From contig NZ_AUMC01000006.1 of NCBI RefSeq assembly GCF_000443995.1, positions 1 to 64,000 on the forward strand: a DNA stretch of 64,000 bases, given 5' to 3'. The notes beneath the pieces were generated by a model that did no database searches, was not told the DNA's origin, and was given only the letters and a program-made list of their open reading frames with translations. The translations under genes and the position numbers were made by a program. Numbering within the stretch: position 1 is the first letter of the stretch; the number at the start of each line of letters is the position of its first letter. This document shows, one piece after another, positions 9,456 to 18,887 of the stretch. This DNA comes from Bacteriovorax sp. BAL6_X (GTDB taxonomy: Bacteria > Bdellovibrionota > Bacteriovoracia > Bacteriovoracales > Bacteriovoracaceae).

Positions 9456-10481
9456 TTGAAGTTAAATCTTACAAAAGTCGTATTATTTTCAGCGTTAATT
9501 TCAACAAATTCGATGGCCATTAATAAAGTTATTTATGGTATCGATAATAGAGTCGATGTACACGAATCAAATAAAGCATTTCTTGTTGATAGTGTTGCAG
9601 CAATGGTTCCAGGTTTTGCTTTCTTAAAAGATGAAGAAGGAAATGTTACTGATACGAAGTTTTTAAAGTTCCCTACTTTAAAATACCACAGAGGTTACCC
9701 TACATGTGGCGAGATGAGATTTAGAGATCAACCTACGATTGCAGGTTGTAGTGGCTTTCTAATTGGTGAAAATCTTATAATGACGGCCGGCCACTGTATG
9801 ATTTCGGGTGGGACAGAAGTTTCAGATCAAGTGACTTCAAAGTGTAGAGATAATAAATGGGTATTTAATTATAACTCGACATCAGTTAATAAGGACGGCC
9901 ATTTAGAGATTCAAAAAAGTGATGTCTTCGGTTGTAAACGCGTTGTCGCGGCATCAAATACAGGTACACTAGACTACGCCATTGTAGAACTTGAACGTAA
10001 AGCAACGGACAAGAAGCCCCTAACACTAAATTTAAATGCAAGTGCAACACGAAAAGGCACAGATATTTATGTAGCAGGCTATCCTACAGGACTCCCATTA
10101 AAAGTTGCAGCAGGGGCCAAAGTTACTTCAAGTTTAAGCTACAGCAATGAATTTAAAACGGATCTTGATACATTTGGAGGCAACTCAGGTTCCCCAGTGT
10201 TGAATAATAAAGATGAAGTTATTGGAATTTTAGTAGCTGGTGAGATCGATTATGTCTTTGACTTTAATAAAGGTTGCTATAAAGTAAACGTATGTAAGAA
10301 GCAAGGAGGTGTTTGTGAACGTCAATCAAACCCTCTAATGGGAGCATTAGGCGAGACGGTAACAAAAGCAGCCTCAGCTTACACAGACTACATATTAAAA
10401 AAATCAATGGGGCCTTATATCTTTGAAGAAGGTTCTGATATTGAAGAAGTGGACGAAATCATTGAAGAGTATGAAGAGTAA
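9456..10481 (+). CDS. Secreted trypsin-like serine protease
   Basis: The 341-residue protein starts at a TTG codon six bases after GAGAGGAA. A signal peptide (MKLNLTKVVLFSALISTNSMA) precedes the mature domain. The S1-family catalytic triad is visible: His in TAGHCM, Asp in TLDYAIVEL and Ser in FGGNSGSPVLN. Several Cys residues suggest disulfides (CGEMRF, AGCSGF, GCYKVNVCKKQGGVC). The C-terminus is acidic. The exonuclease gene overlaps its end by 11 bases. It probably acts outside the cytoplasm on prey or environmental protein, which is inference. Confidence 0.93.
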   Translation: MKLNLTKVVLFSALISTNSMAINKVIYGIDNRVDVHESNKAFLVDSVAAMVPGFAFLKDEEGNVTDTKFLKFPTLKYHRGYPTCGEMRFRDQPTIAGCSGFLIGENLIMTAGHCMISGGTEVSDQVTSKCRDNKWVFNYNSTSVNKDGHLEIQKSDVFGCKRVVAASNTGTLDYAIVELERKATDKKPLTLNLNASATRKGTDIYVAGYPTGLPLKVAAGAKVTSSLSYSNEFKTDLDTFGGNSGSPVLNNKDEVIGILVAGEIDYVFDFNKGCYKVNVCKKQGGVCERQSNPLMGALGETVTKAASAYTDYILKKSMGPYIFEEGSDIEEVDEIIEEYEE

Positions 10482-11064
10482 TATTAAAGCAAGAATCACT
10501 AAAGAAGAAATCAACTCTTACGAGATGATTGATTACACGGGCCAGATTTATCTTATTGATACAGAACAAAAGGCCCAAGATATTGCTAAGAAATTTCAAG
10601 AATTAAATCAAAAATACGACGTAACAGGCCTTGATACCGAATCAAGGCCTTCTTTTAAAAAAACGGATAACTTTCGAATAAGTCTTATACAAGTCTCATT
10701 TGAAGAGGAATGCTTCCTCTTTCGTTTAAATAAGATCCAATGCCCAGACTATCTAGTTAACTACTTAGAGGATCAAAATTTGATTAAAACGGGTGTTGCT
10801 GTGAAAGATGACTGTCGTGACCTAAAAAAACAGTATCATATCAATGCTAAAGGTGTTGTTGATGTTCAGGACCTTGCCAAGGCCCAAGGCTATATCACTC
10901 TCGGCCTACAGTCTCTTACAGGGATTCTTTTAGAGAAAAAGATCTCTAAGAAGGCAAAGCTCACAAATTGGGAAAATAATAAACTAACAGATGCTCAAAT
11001 TCGCTATGCTGCAACTGACGCCTGGATTTCATTAAAGCTCTATCAGGCATTAGAAAGCAAGTAA
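10471..11064 (+). CDS. RNase D-like 3'-5' exonuclease domain protein
   Basis: This protein of about 197 residues is essentially a DEDDy exonuclease domain: TGLDTESRP supplies the first Asp and Glu, GVAVKDDCRDL the second Asp, and RYAATDAWISLKLY the Tyr and last Asp. It lacks the HRDC domains of full RNase D, so it is a short single-domain form acting on RNA or DNA 3' ends. The start at 10471 (MKSNIKARIT) overlaps the protease stop by 11 bases. A more upstream ATG at 10423 would overlap further and is less likely. Confidence 0.88.
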   Translation: MKSNIKARITKEEINSYEMIDYTGQIYLIDTEQKAQDIAKKFQELNQKYDVTGLDTESRPSFKKTDNFRISLIQVSFEEECFLFRLNKIQCPDYLVNYLEDQNLIKTGVAVKDDCRDLKKQYHINAKGVVDVQDLAKAQGYITLGLQSLTGILLEKKISKKAKLTNWENNKLTDAQIRYAATDAWISLKLYQALESK

Positions 11065-11122
11065 GAATATCTATTCATAATCTTTCATCAAAGCTTCACG
11101 ATTGTTGCGCATGATAGGCACT

Positions 11123-11395
11123 ATGAAGGCCCTAAAAGTATTAATAATTTTAGTTTTCGCAACTAGCGTTTTTACACAAGAATCAGAAAATGAGAGTGGG
11201 CCATATCGTATGGATAGCTTTGGAACAACCAATCCATATGAAGAAGCTGCTATTCCAGATGAACGTAAAATTCGTCAACCTTCTTCTGAAGAAATCTACA
11301 AGTATAAGTATGAACTAGAACAAAGGCCAAAATGGCAGGACATCGAAGAAAACTGCGGCGACCGTTGCATTTATCCAGACTCTAGAGGGAAGTGA
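11123..11395 (+). CDS. Small secreted hypothetical protein
   Basis: This roughly 90-residue protein starts MKALKVLIILVFATSVFTQ, a signal peptide. The mature part is charged and Tyr/Glu-rich (EEIYKYKYELEQRPKWQDIEE) and ends with a CGDRC Cys pair that could form a disulfide. I recognise no family. An in-frame ATG at 11111 is an alternative start. It lies between the exonuclease and a lipoprotein gene on the same strand. Confidence 0.65.
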   Translation: MKALKVLIILVFATSVFTQESENESGPYRMDSFGTTNPYEEAAIPDERKIRQPSSEEIYKYKYELEQRPKWQDIEENCGDRCIYPDSRGK

Positions 11396-11467
11396 TTTCA
11401 GCAACTTAGACTAGGTAAATTATTTCCTAAATAAATTCAAACTCATTCATCCTATAATTTAACTAGA

Positions 11468-12982
11468 ATGAAGGTTGTTAAATACGCAATAATATTAACT
11501 TTCCTTGGACTTACTCTCACTTCTTGTTCTGGAGGTGCGGAGGCAACATCAGGAATTCAGGCAGCACCTGTTGGTCAGGCGGCACCTACTGCTATCTCAA
11601 CAGCACAAGTTGTGATTACAGGCGCACTGCCTCAAAATTCACCAGGCATTTCTTGGACTAACCCAGCAAGTTTAGATCATATTGAATATACGCTCGGTAC
11701 TTCCGCTGGAGGCTCAGAGCATACGCCCTGGACAGATATTGGAGTTGTCACAAACTACACTCACACAGGCCTTGTGGGTCTCACTGAGTGTCAAGCCTAC
11801 TACCCTTCTGTCCGTGCAGTAAGTGCGACAGCGCAAATATCTACAACACTAACAAGCACAAGTTTCTACTGGGACAATAGTCCTCCAGCAGGTTTAGGTG
11901 TACCGGATGTTTCTGCAGATGACGCAACAGCAGGCTCCTCAACGACAACAACATGGACAGCAGCAACAGATAACTGCGTTCTTGACCACTATGAAATTGC
12001 TATTGGAACAAGTGCTGGTGCTACCGATGTTCAAACTTGGATTGATATTGGTAACGTCACATCTTATAAAATTCAAGATGGTGTTAATGGGGCAAGCTTC
12101 ACTCTTACAGAAGCAACAAACTACTATATAACTTTAAAGGCCGTAGATGAGGCAGGCTTTGAAGTAATTCAAAACTCGGGGGCCTTCCAAGTTTTTAACC
12201 CGGCCACCTCTTTACCAAATATGGTGGCGCGTTTGGATGCAAGTGATCTTAGTTCAATCTTAGATAGCGGAGGGCTAGATGCTTCAAATGGTGCCTTTAA
12301 TGGCTCAGTTGAAGACTGGCTTGATACATCTTCAAGTGCCAACACTCATCACTTTTATCAAAATGGTGCTGCACCAATCTTTGATGGAGTTGATAATCAT
12401 GTTGTCTTCAATGGAACAAACCAATACCTGACTGTTGCAAATCATGCAGAATTAAACACAGCAACTACTGATCAAAGGAATATCACAGCATCTTTTGAGA
12501 CTTCCGCCGATACTACAACCTTACAAATTATCTACGAAGAAGGTGGAGCTAGTCGTGGAATGAATATCTATATTCAAAGTGGAAATCTCTACTGTGGGTT
12601 TTGGAATATTAACAACGACGGTGATGGAAGCCAAAGCTTTACTTCTGTCAGTGCGCCAATAGCAACAAATACCATTTATCACGTGACATGGGTATTTGAT
12701 TACACTAATTACACTGGGGCAGCAGGACCTGATGGCGAGCTTACCTGTTATGTCAACGGAAGCTCAATTGGGTCAACAACATCAACTTCACTTTTATACG
12801 CACACTCCGGGGCCATCTCCCTTGGTTCATATCTGAATGATAGCTACACTCATACAGGAGCATTAAATGGTAATGGCGGCTATTTTAACGGTGACGTCAT
12901 GGAGCTGATGCTTTTTAACGACCCCCCAGATGCGTCAACAGTGAACACAATTCATACATATCTTGAAGATAAGTGGAACTAG
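11468..12982 (+). CDS. Lipoprotein with fibronectin-III-like and lectin-like (LamG/ConA) domains
   Basis: The 504-residue protein has a lipobox ending LTLTSC (Cys20). Two beta-sandwich modules with internal similarity follow: each contains ALGTSAGGSEHTPW/AIGTSAGATDVQTW-type sequence then W.DIGNVT, resembling fibronectin-III-like units with an unusual repeated signature. From about residue 250, LPNMVARLDASDLSSI and later YHVTWVFDYTNYTG and GDVMELMLFN match the pattern of concanavalin-like/LamG domains. This suggests a surface adhesin or glycan binder. Exact ligands are unknown. Confidence 0.82.
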   Translation: MKVVKYAIILTFLGLTLTSCSGGAEATSGIQAAPVGQAAPTAISTAQVVITGALPQNSPGISWTNPASLDHIEYTLGTSAGGSEHTPWTDIGVVTNYTHTGLVGLTECQAYYPSVRAVSATAQISTTLTSTSFYWDNSPPAGLGVPDVSADDATAGSSTTTTWTAATDNCVLDHYEIAIGTSAGATDVQTWIDIGNVTSYKIQDGVNGASFTLTEATNYYITLKAVDEAGFEVIQNSGAFQVFNPATSLPNMVARLDASDLSSILDSGGLDASNGAFNGSVEDWLDTSSSANTHHFYQNGAAPIFDGVDNHVVFNGTNQYLTVANHAELNTATTDQRNITASFETSADTTTLQIIYEEGGASRGMNIYIQSGNLYCGFWNINNDGDGSQSFTSVSAPIATNTIYHVTWVFDYTNYTGAAGPDGELTCYVNGSSIGSTTSTSLLYAHSGAISLGSYLNDSYTHTGALNGNGGYFNGDVMELMLFNDPPDASTVNTIHTYLEDKWN

Positions 12983-13019
12983 GCTAGCTCAAATCATAAT
13001 CATCTGATATAAATTCCTC

Positions 13020-14414
13020 ATGAATTTAAGTGTATTTGATATCTACTCAATCGGTATAGGGCCAAGTAGCTCCCATACAGTAGGGCCTATGAGGGCCGCT
13101 AAAGAATTTATGGATAAGCTCATTTCAATGGGCCTCTACAATGAGACACAAGTTGTCTCAACAGCACTCTATGGATCTCTTGCCTTAACAGGAAAAGGGC
13201 ACGGTACTGATAAGGCCGTAATATTAGGACTTAGTGGTTATACTCCTGAAGATATTTGCCCTGATCAAATAGATCGTATTCTAGATCTCGCCCATGATAA
13301 AGAAGAGCTTACATTCTTTGAAGGCAAAGAAAACGCTAAAACAATCTCATATATTCCTCGTGAACATATTTTATTTCACCGTAAACAAACGCTAGAATTC
13401 CATTCAAATGGAATGTGCTTTCAAGCGATTGATAAAGCTGGAAAAGAGCTATTTAAAAGAATCTACTATTCGATTGGAGGTGGCTTTATTGTTGCCGAAG
13501 GTGAGAATAATGATGGCGATATTTTTTCTCAGCACTCTAGCAAAGTTATGTACCCATTCACATGTGGAGATGAACTTCTAGCAACCGCCAATAAAAATGA
13601 TATTTCTATATGTGAATTAATTAAGTCAAATGAAAGATCATGGCGTAGTGAAGAAGAGATTAACAAAGGACTGCTAGATATTTGGCAGGCAATGGATAAT
13701 TGTATCAATAGAGGCCTTAAGGCAGAAGGACAACTTCCCGGAGGCCTAAAAGTCAATAAGCGCGCTAAGAAATTATACGAAGCACTATTAAAGAAAGACT
13801 GTGAAAAGAATCTCGATCCTCTAACAATTATGGATTGGGTAAATCTTTTTGCAATATCAGTAAACGAAGAGAATGCTTCTGGTGGAAAAGTAGTAACGGC
13901 CCCTACAAATGGAGCGGCAGGTATTATTCCAGCAGTTATAAAATACTATCTTAAATTTGTTAAAGATGCCTCAATTGATAAAGTTGTGGACTTTCTCTTA
14001 GTCGCAGGCTGTGTTGGTATTCTCTATAAAAAGAACGCATCAATTTCAGGTGCGGAAGTTGGATGCCAAGGTGAAGTTGGTGTTGCTTGCTCAATGGCCG
14101 CAGCAGGGCTTGCACAAGTTCTTGGCGGAACAAACGAGCAAATTGAAAATGCTGCAGAAATAGCTATGGAGCACAACCTAGGGCTAACTTGCGATCCAAT
14201 TGGTGGCCTTGTACAAATCCCATGTATTGAGAGAAATGCAATGGGTGCCGTAAAAGCAATTAATGCAACTAGAATGGCCATGCGTGGAGATGGCAGTCAC
14301 TACGTGAGTCTTGATAAAGTTATTAAAACTATGAAAGAAACTGGTGCCGATATGCAAACGAAGTACAAGGAAACAAGTCGTGGTGGACTCGCTGTAAACG
14401 TCACTGAGTGTTAA
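13020..14414 (+). CDS. sdaA: L-serine ammonia-lyase (iron-sulfur L-serine dehydratase)
   Basis: The enzyme converts L-serine to pyruvate and ammonia with a [4Fe-4S] cluster. The 464-residue single-chain form shows the N-terminal signature [37 protein letters not shown] in the catalytic domain, and cluster-region cysteines in [14 protein letters not shown] and [17 protein letters not shown]. Length and order fit the fused alpha-beta SdaA/SdaB type. It probably feeds amino-acid carbon into central metabolism, which suits a protein-eating lifestyle; that last point is inference. Confidence 0.97.
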   Translation: MNLSVFDIYSIGIGPSSSHTVGPMRAAKEFMDKLISMGLYNETQVVSTALYGSLALTGKGHGTDKAVILGLSGYTPEDICPDQIDRILDLAHDKEELTFFEGKENAKTISYIPREHILFHRKQTLEFHSNGMCFQAIDKAGKELFKRIYYSIGGGFIVAEGENNDGDIFSQHSSKVMYPFTCGDELLATANKNDISICELIKSNERSWRSEEEINKGLLDIWQAMDNCINRGLKAEGQLPGGLKVNKRAKKLYEALLKKDCEKNLDPLTIMDWVNLFAISVNEENASGGKVVTAPTNGAAGIIPAVIKYYLKFVKDASIDKVVDFLLVAGCVGILYKKNASISGAEVGCQGEVGVACSMAAAGLAQVLGGTNEQIENAAEIAMEHNLGLTCDPIGGLVQIPCIERNAMGAVKAINATRMAMRGDGSHYVSLDKVIKTMKETGADMQTKYKETSRGGLAVNVTEC

Positions 14415-14524
14415 ATCAGCTAGTTAGATACGCTACTTCTTTCACACATCAAGTTAAACACTTTCATCTTAGTGGCCCTCATCATACAAAGACCTACTTT
14501 TATATAGAAAATTAGGAGAGAGTC

Positions 14525-15565
14525 ATGAAAAAGATCTTAATTCCTCTAATGCTAGTTACTCTGTTTACAGGTTGTAAGGAAGTTAAAGAGGCCATTAAAA
14601 TGCCACAAAAGATGGATAAACTTGGTGAGACGACCGACGGTATGAGTGATACAACATCACAACTATACTCGCAGCTTCGCTCTGCACAGTCTTCAGTTGA
14701 AAGACGTGATGCTTTCGCACTTATCCTAAATGATAATATTGAAATGGGCCAAAAGCTTACAAATGCTGCAAAGTTCTTTATGGCCTTTGAGTACAATCTC
14801 TACACAGGAATTAAGCCTTACGACAACCTGGAAATTCGCGACATGCTCTTCTACGATGCAGTTGAAGAATTTTACAAAAATATGGCATCTGTTTATGAAA
14901 CAGATATCAAAGGTGAATTCAATGTTAAGAAAGCAATGAAGAAAGGCAAGATGACTCCTATCCATACAGGAAAGTGGTCACTAAAAAAACGTAACTATGA
15001 GCAATCTTTCTATGCTATAGCTGCGGCCCTTCACAAGGTTCACCACCGTCAAACATTTAATGCAAAAAACAATGGCTTTGCTGAGATGTCGATGTACACA
15101 CTTATGAAAGATGCACTTATCAAAGACTCTCAAGGCGCAACTTTAAGTAAGTCAGAGGAATATATCGTTGCAGGTCACAATCGTGAAATCTCAATTGCTC
15201 TTTTAAAAGCACGTATTGATATCATCCTTGCTCTTGCAATCAATGACTCAATGGATGCAGACGAAGCATCTTTTTGGCCAGGTCTTCTTCACGTTATTTC
15301 AGGTGGGAAACTAGGAAAGCTAGAGCTTCCTTCAACATTTGAAACTTCAAATGCAGCAACAATGCACGAAGCGAATAAGAAGATCGAAGAAGCACTTAAG
15401 TGTTATGACTTCTTACTTTCAATTGGTGTAAAACATGAGATTGATAGCAAGGTTAAAAATATTTTTGATAATGTAGAACTTCCAGAGCTAGATAATATCC
15501 AAGCTCAAAATGACAATATTCAAGAGTACAGAGAATATATTTATCAAATTCAAAAAATCGATTAA
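14525..15565 (+). CDS. Lipoprotein of unknown function
   Basis: The 346-residue protein starts MKKILIPLMLVTLFTGCKEV, with the lipobox FTGC (Cys17), after AGGAGAGAG upstream. The mature part is predicted mostly helical with heptad-like stretches near residues 20-75 and at the C-terminus (DNIQAQNDNIQEYREYIYQ). I recognise no domain. It is followed by a strong intrinsic terminator, so transcription ends here. Confidence 0.8.
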   Translation: MKKILIPLMLVTLFTGCKEVKEAIKMPQKMDKLGETTDGMSDTTSQLYSQLRSAQSSVERRDAFALILNDNIEMGQKLTNAAKFFMAFEYNLYTGIKPYDNLEIRDMLFYDAVEEFYKNMASVYETDIKGEFNVKKAMKKGKMTPIHTGKWSLKKRNYEQSFYAIAAALHKVHHRQTFNAKNNGFAEMSMYTLMKDALIKDSQGATLSKSEEYIVAGHNREISIALLKARIDIILALAINDSMDADEASFWPGLLHVISGGKLGKLELPSTFETSNAATMHEANKKIEEALKCYDFLLSIGVKHEIDSKVKNIFDNVELPELDNIQAQNDNIQEYREYIYQIQKID

Positions 15566-15577
15566 TTCAAATAAAAG

Positions 15578-15605
15578 AAAAGGCCTCAAACGAGGCCTTT
15601 TTTTA
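15578..15605. terminator. Bidirectional intrinsic terminator
   Basis: A perfect 9-bp stem AAAGGCCTC / GAGGCCTTT with loop AAAC is followed by a T-run, and on the other strand by a T-rich run from the upstream A-tract. It separates the plus-strand lipoprotein gene from the convergent thioesterase gene. Confidence 0.9.
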
Positions 15606-16025
15606 TTTCTTAAAATGATTTAAAAATTCCTGCGGGGCCTTGGCAAGCTTTCGCTCTTCGTAGTCAAAGAAGACCAGGCCATTTTTAGCATAAGCAATAA
15701 GACGATCACCACAAGTGAATTTATATAGAAGGTCATAGCCGTATTCACTAATATCTTCGACATACATTTCAACTTCTAATACATCACCATGAAAAGCTTC
15801 TCCTCGGTACATATAAGCTGCATCAGCTTGAATAAGAGACTTACCAAAGCAATTAAGCTCATCATGACCTAAAGACTTTAAAAAACGTAGACGCCCTTCA
15901 TGACAAAGTGTTGCCACAGCATCATTTCCCATATGATTTCCATAATTGACGAAGTTAATTGTTAACTCAATTTTAGTTTTAAAATCTGCTTCTCTTTGAG
16001 GTGTCGATAGTTTTATACGTGCCAT
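15603..16025 (-). CDS. Acyl-CoA thioesterase, hotdog-fold (4HBT) family
   Basis: The protein of about 140 residues has the 4HBT layout: INFVNYGNHMGNDAVATLCHEGRLRFL resembles the D/N-x-x-x-H-x-x-N segment with Asn in place of the usual Asp, then a central helix and ADAAYMYRGEAFHGDVLEVEMYVEDI strands. Such enzymes hydrolyse acyl-CoA or acyl-ACP thioesters. The substrate cannot be told from the sequence. It lies alone on the minus strand, 49 bases past the next gene. Confidence 0.8.
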   Translation of the reverse strand: MARIKLSTPQREADFKTKIELTINFVNYGNHMGNDAVATLCHEGRLRFLKSLGHDELNCFGKSLIQADAAYMYRGEAFHGDVLEVEMYVEDISEYGYDLLYKFTCGDRLIAYAKNGLVFFDYEERKLAKAPQEFLNHFKK

Positions 16026-16073
16026 AGTTAAATATTAACTAATTAAACTTACACACACAAGAGATATGGGTCA

Positions 16074-16679
16074 TTATTGGGCCGAAGAAATATTATGGCC
16101 TTTTTTCTTATATAGAAACTTAGACAGCAGCTCATGGCGATTATAAACAACCATGGCCTTAATAAGAATATCATCATTGAGCCATCTAAAGTCTCGATCT
16201 AAAGGCATACCTTTGTCATAATAGGCTAAAAAATCGTCAGGACGACTTTTGATAAAAACAAAGGCGTAGACTGGTTTGGCCATATGAAAGTACGATAAGA
16301 GCTGTTGTGTATTTGCAAATGAATAGCGGGTATACCTAAGTATCGAAAGGCAAAAAAAGGAAATTATTAGAAACAAGCAACAGATCACAAAGCATCTTTC
16401 TAACCATTTTTTCAGTGGCGAACATGGATAAAAAGAATTCCCAAAGATCCCCTCGTGTTCTTTAGAAAAACGTAGTTGGTATATTAATAAAGAAGCAATA
16501 AGAATAAAGCTCATATTTGGAACATAGGGAATATAATCAAATAGGATCGTTAATATTAGAATTGTAAGTGAGAGAAGAAAAAATAGAGAAAATAGAATCG
16601 TAAATTTAAGCAGGCCTTTTAGAGAATATAACTCTCCAATTGCTAAATAACGCCTGTAAAAACCCCATTGATCCTTCAT
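16074..16679 (-). CDS. Membrane protein of unknown function
   Basis: This protein of 201 residues has a GAGAGG ribosome binding site before its ATG. Three strongly hydrophobic segments are visible (about residues 25-50, 55-68 and 88-110), then a soluble C-terminal part with aromatic and charged residues. It resembles no family I know. It precedes the thioesterase gene by 49 bases on the same strand. Confidence 0.65.
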   Translation of the reverse strand: MKDQWGFYRRYLAIGELYSLKGLLKFTILFSLFFLLSLTILILTILFDYIPYVPNMSFILIASLLIYQLRFSKEHEGIFGNSFYPCSPLKKWLERCFVICCLFLIISFFCLSILRYTRYSFANTQQLLSYFHMAKPVYAFVFIKSRPDDFLAYYDKGMPLDRDFRWLNDDILIKAMVVYNRHELLSKFLYKKKGHNISSAQ

Positions 16680-16820
16680 AAAACCTCTCTCAAGTTAGAT
16701 TTTACCGTTACTGACGAAATCTTCTAAATATACCTGTTTACGATAGATTTGAGAGTTTTTATTTTTAAATATTGACCAATTTAGTGGCCATCTCCACACA
16801 GCTTAGCTTAAAAGATTAGA

Positions 16821-17762
16821 TCACTCACGAATCTGCGAAGCAGAGATTTCATTAAAAATATGTTCCTTCGCATACTCAAGCAGGGCCTCGTTTTCAAGAA
16901 CATGATTAGACCAAGCATGGAAGCCATGTGAGAATTCTTTGTAGGTTACTTCTACACCTTCTCTGAGTAGCTTCTCATAAAACATTAAACTATCATCATA
17001 GAGAACATCATATTTAGCAGCATAAATATAAGTCCTTGGTAAAGTTTCAAGCTCATCGCTGTAAAGTGGAAATATCGCAGGATCAAGCATATGAACTTCT
17101 CTATTAGATATTGCATAATCTAAAAGCTTTAAGAGCATTGATTTTGATAATCCACTCTCTTCCCCACTTTCGAACCTATTAGCAGAAGCTGTCTCAAAGT
17201 CACTTTGATAATGGCCAGTTAGAAGGTGAAGATCGGTGATTGTAAAACTTTTATCTCCTAAGCGGTTATTGGCCAAGCTAAGCAGAGTCGCAAGATTTGC
17301 ACCAGCGGAGACACCTGTAATCGTAAAAGTCTTCACACCTTTAAGATGAAGATCATTTAAGAGGGCCAGACACCAACTTGTTATCTCAGGAATACTAAGC
17401 TCAGGAGACAATGGGTAATCAGGGCAGATGATATAAGAAGACTCTTTATGCTCATTAAAGAGAGCTTGGCAGAATTGAGCACTTGTATATTCATGTCCAG
17501 TAACATAACCACCAGAATGAAGATGCATTATACAATGAGGCCGAGGCTCACCCCAAACCAAACATGTATGATTAAGCATTGTTTGATTTGTACAATGTAC
17601 TAGACTCTTATACTCTCCTTCAATGAGCACCATGGCCTTTCTAAGCTCATCAAGAGTGATTCGAGAAAAGCGCTTAATACCAACATCAAAGAATGACTGC
17701 ATTGATGAAAGACGTTTCTGATGAATGAATTCAGTTATTGATTTAGACAATGTGTAACCCAT
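16821..17762 (-). CDS. Alpha/beta hydrolase, HSL-type esterase
   Basis: The 313-residue protein has an oxyanion-hole segment MHLHSGGYVTGHE (the HGGG region, here HSGG) and a nucleophile elbow TGVSAGANLA (GxSxG with SAG). A probable acid Asp lies in AAKYDVLYDD and the His in FSHGFHAW. This fits the hormone-sensitive-lipase-like esterases acting on short acyl esters. No signal peptide is visible, so it is likely cytoplasmic. No strong ribosome binding site is visible before the ATG. Confidence 0.85.
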   Translation of the reverse strand: MGYTLSKSITEFIHQKRLSSMQSFFDVGIKRFSRITLDELRKAMVLIEGEYKSLVHCTNQTMLNHTCLVWGEPRPHCIMHLHSGGYVTGHEYTSAQFCQALFNEHKESSYIICPDYPLSPELSIPEITSWCLALLNDLHLKGVKTFTITGVSAGANLATLLSLANNRLGDKSFTITDLHLLTGHYQSDFETASANRFESGEESGLSKSMLLKLLDYAISNREVHMLDPAIFPLYSDELETLPRTYIYAAKYDVLYDDSLMFYEKLLREGVEVTYKEFSHGFHAWSNHVLENEALLEYAKEHIFNEISASQIRE

Positions 17763-17873
17763 TACATTTACACAGAATAGTATTTATTAAATAAAGAATA
17801 TAAATAAAATTCCGATAGTTAAAATTAGTAAAACTATTTTCGATATTTTAATCAAATAAAGGTAACAAGGCCA

Positions 17874-18137
17874 ATGAAAGCATTCTCATCAATTGTTCTG
17901 ACTTGTACATTTATGGCCTTAAATAGTTATGGTTATTTCATTGTAGATGACAATATTCTGTCACAACCACCTACTAACGATACAAAAGCAAAGTTATTCA
18001 AGATTGATGATGATGGAATGGGACCTGTCATGCCAAAAGAAATTGAACAAAGTAGGTTTCCAGCAAGCATTCCAACCGAAGATGAAAATGGTCAAATTCA
18101 AGATAGTGACAAGAATTATAAGAGACTTCACAAATAA
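17874..18137 (+). CDS. Small secreted protein with R-x-P-A-S motif (1)
   Basis: This protein of 87 residues begins MKAFSSIVLTCTFMALNSYG, a signal peptide, and has an acidic mature part. Residues 61-65 read RFPAS. The same R-x-P-A-S pattern occurs in the next two small secreted proteins and in the giant surface protein starting at 43456. Outside this motif I recognise nothing. It is the first of three consecutive small secreted-protein genes on the plus strand. Confidence 0.65.
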   Translation: MKAFSSIVLTCTFMALNSYGYFIVDDNILSQPPTNDTKAKLFKIDDDGMGPVMPKEIEQSRFPASIPTEDENGQIQDSDKNYKRLHK

Positions 18138-18243
18138 AAAACTATCAATCAATATCCACAATAATCACATAAAAAATTCAAATTACCGTTTCATAATCAG
18201 ACCAAAGAGCTAATAGGGCCATAACAGAAAAAAGAGGTAAGAT

Positions 18244-18465
18244 ATGAAACTAATTCCCATTTCATTAATTGTTCTCCTACTGACTACTCCTGCTTTTGCG
18301 CACAAAGATAAGCAGAAAAATATGTCTAAAAAATCAGAAGCTCAAGAAATGATGAAAAAAGATAAGAAAACAAAAATGAAGCAGCATAGAGAACGTGTAC
18401 CTGCTTCAAAAGAAGGGAAGAAAGGAGTTTCACTTACAGACACTCACTTTCTCATTTACGAATAA
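18244..18465 (+). CDS. Small secreted Lys-rich protein with R-x-P-A-S motif (2)
   Basis: The 73-residue protein has a signal peptide ending TPAFA, then a very basic, Met/Lys-rich segment (residues 21-50), then RVPAS at 51-55 and a short tail. A GAGGTAAG ribosome binding site precedes the ATG. The basic segment followed by the motif resembles a pro-region and processing site, but that reading is inference. No known family. Confidence 0.65.
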   Translation: MKLIPISLIVLLLTTPAFAHKDKQKNMSKKSEAQEMMKKDKKTKMKQHRERVPASKEGKKGVSLTDTHFLIYE

Positions 18466-18495
18466 GAAAACTTATAGAGAGGAAAGAGGTTTAAA

Positions 18496-18786
18496 ATGAA
18501 AGTCCTCACTTATATCTTAATTACATTGACTCTTCTTGCATTCAGCATGGAGGTTTACGGTGAGCGCTATACGGCCATTATGGATGAAAATGACCCCTCC
18601 GTTCAGAGACTAATTCATGGTGAAGAAGAACGAGCAAGTCAAGAGCGTAATCTGTCACGTGAAGAAAAAATTGATGAGAAGAAAATGGAGCGTACACCTG
18701 CTTCACAAGAACAAGATCACTATAGAGTGAATGAATACATGGAAAGACATGCTAGACCTCCTCTATTTGATCGTAAGTATAAATAA
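18496..18786 (+). CDS. Small secreted protein with R-x-P-A-S motif (3)
   Basis: The 96-residue protein has a signal peptide (MKVLTYILITLTLLAFSMEVYG) and a highly charged middle (residues 40-65). It then has RTPAS at 66-70, coded CGT ACA CCT GCT TCA. The preceding gene has the same CCT GCT TCA codons at this motif. A hairpin overlaps its stop codon and may end transcription of the three-gene group. Confidence 0.65.
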   Translation: MKVLTYILITLTLLAFSMEVYGERYTAIMDENDPSVQRLIHGEEERASQERNLSREEKIDEKKMERTPASQEQDHYRVNEYMERHARPPLFDRKYK

Positions 18787-18811
18787 GATATTGAATTTAC
18801 TTCAATATCTT
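18785..18811 (+). terminator. Hairpin after the small secreted genes
   Basis: An 11-bp perfect stem (AAGATATTGAA / TTCAATATCTT) with a 5-base loop begins at the stop codon of the preceding gene. It lacks a long T-run, so it could be a weak terminator or a transcript-end stabiliser. Confidence 0.45.
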
Positions 18812-18827
18812 ACTTTGCATATTTATA

Positions 18828-18858
18828 TTGTGCAAAACATAATTTTGCGCTATATAAT
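18828..18858 (+). promoter_or_regulatory. Promoter with embedded palindromic operator for the peroxidase operon
   Basis: The -35-like TTGTGC (18828) and the -10-like TATATAAT (18851-18858) flank a spacer filled by the inverted repeat GCAAAACATAATTTTGC (18832-18848). A repressor bound there would block RNA polymerase. OhrR/MarR-type repressors commonly bind AT-rich palindromes in this position, and such a gene lies second in this operon. Autoregulation is inference. Confidence 0.6.
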
Positions 18859-18887
18859 ATCATATAAATGAAAATAGGAGATTATAT

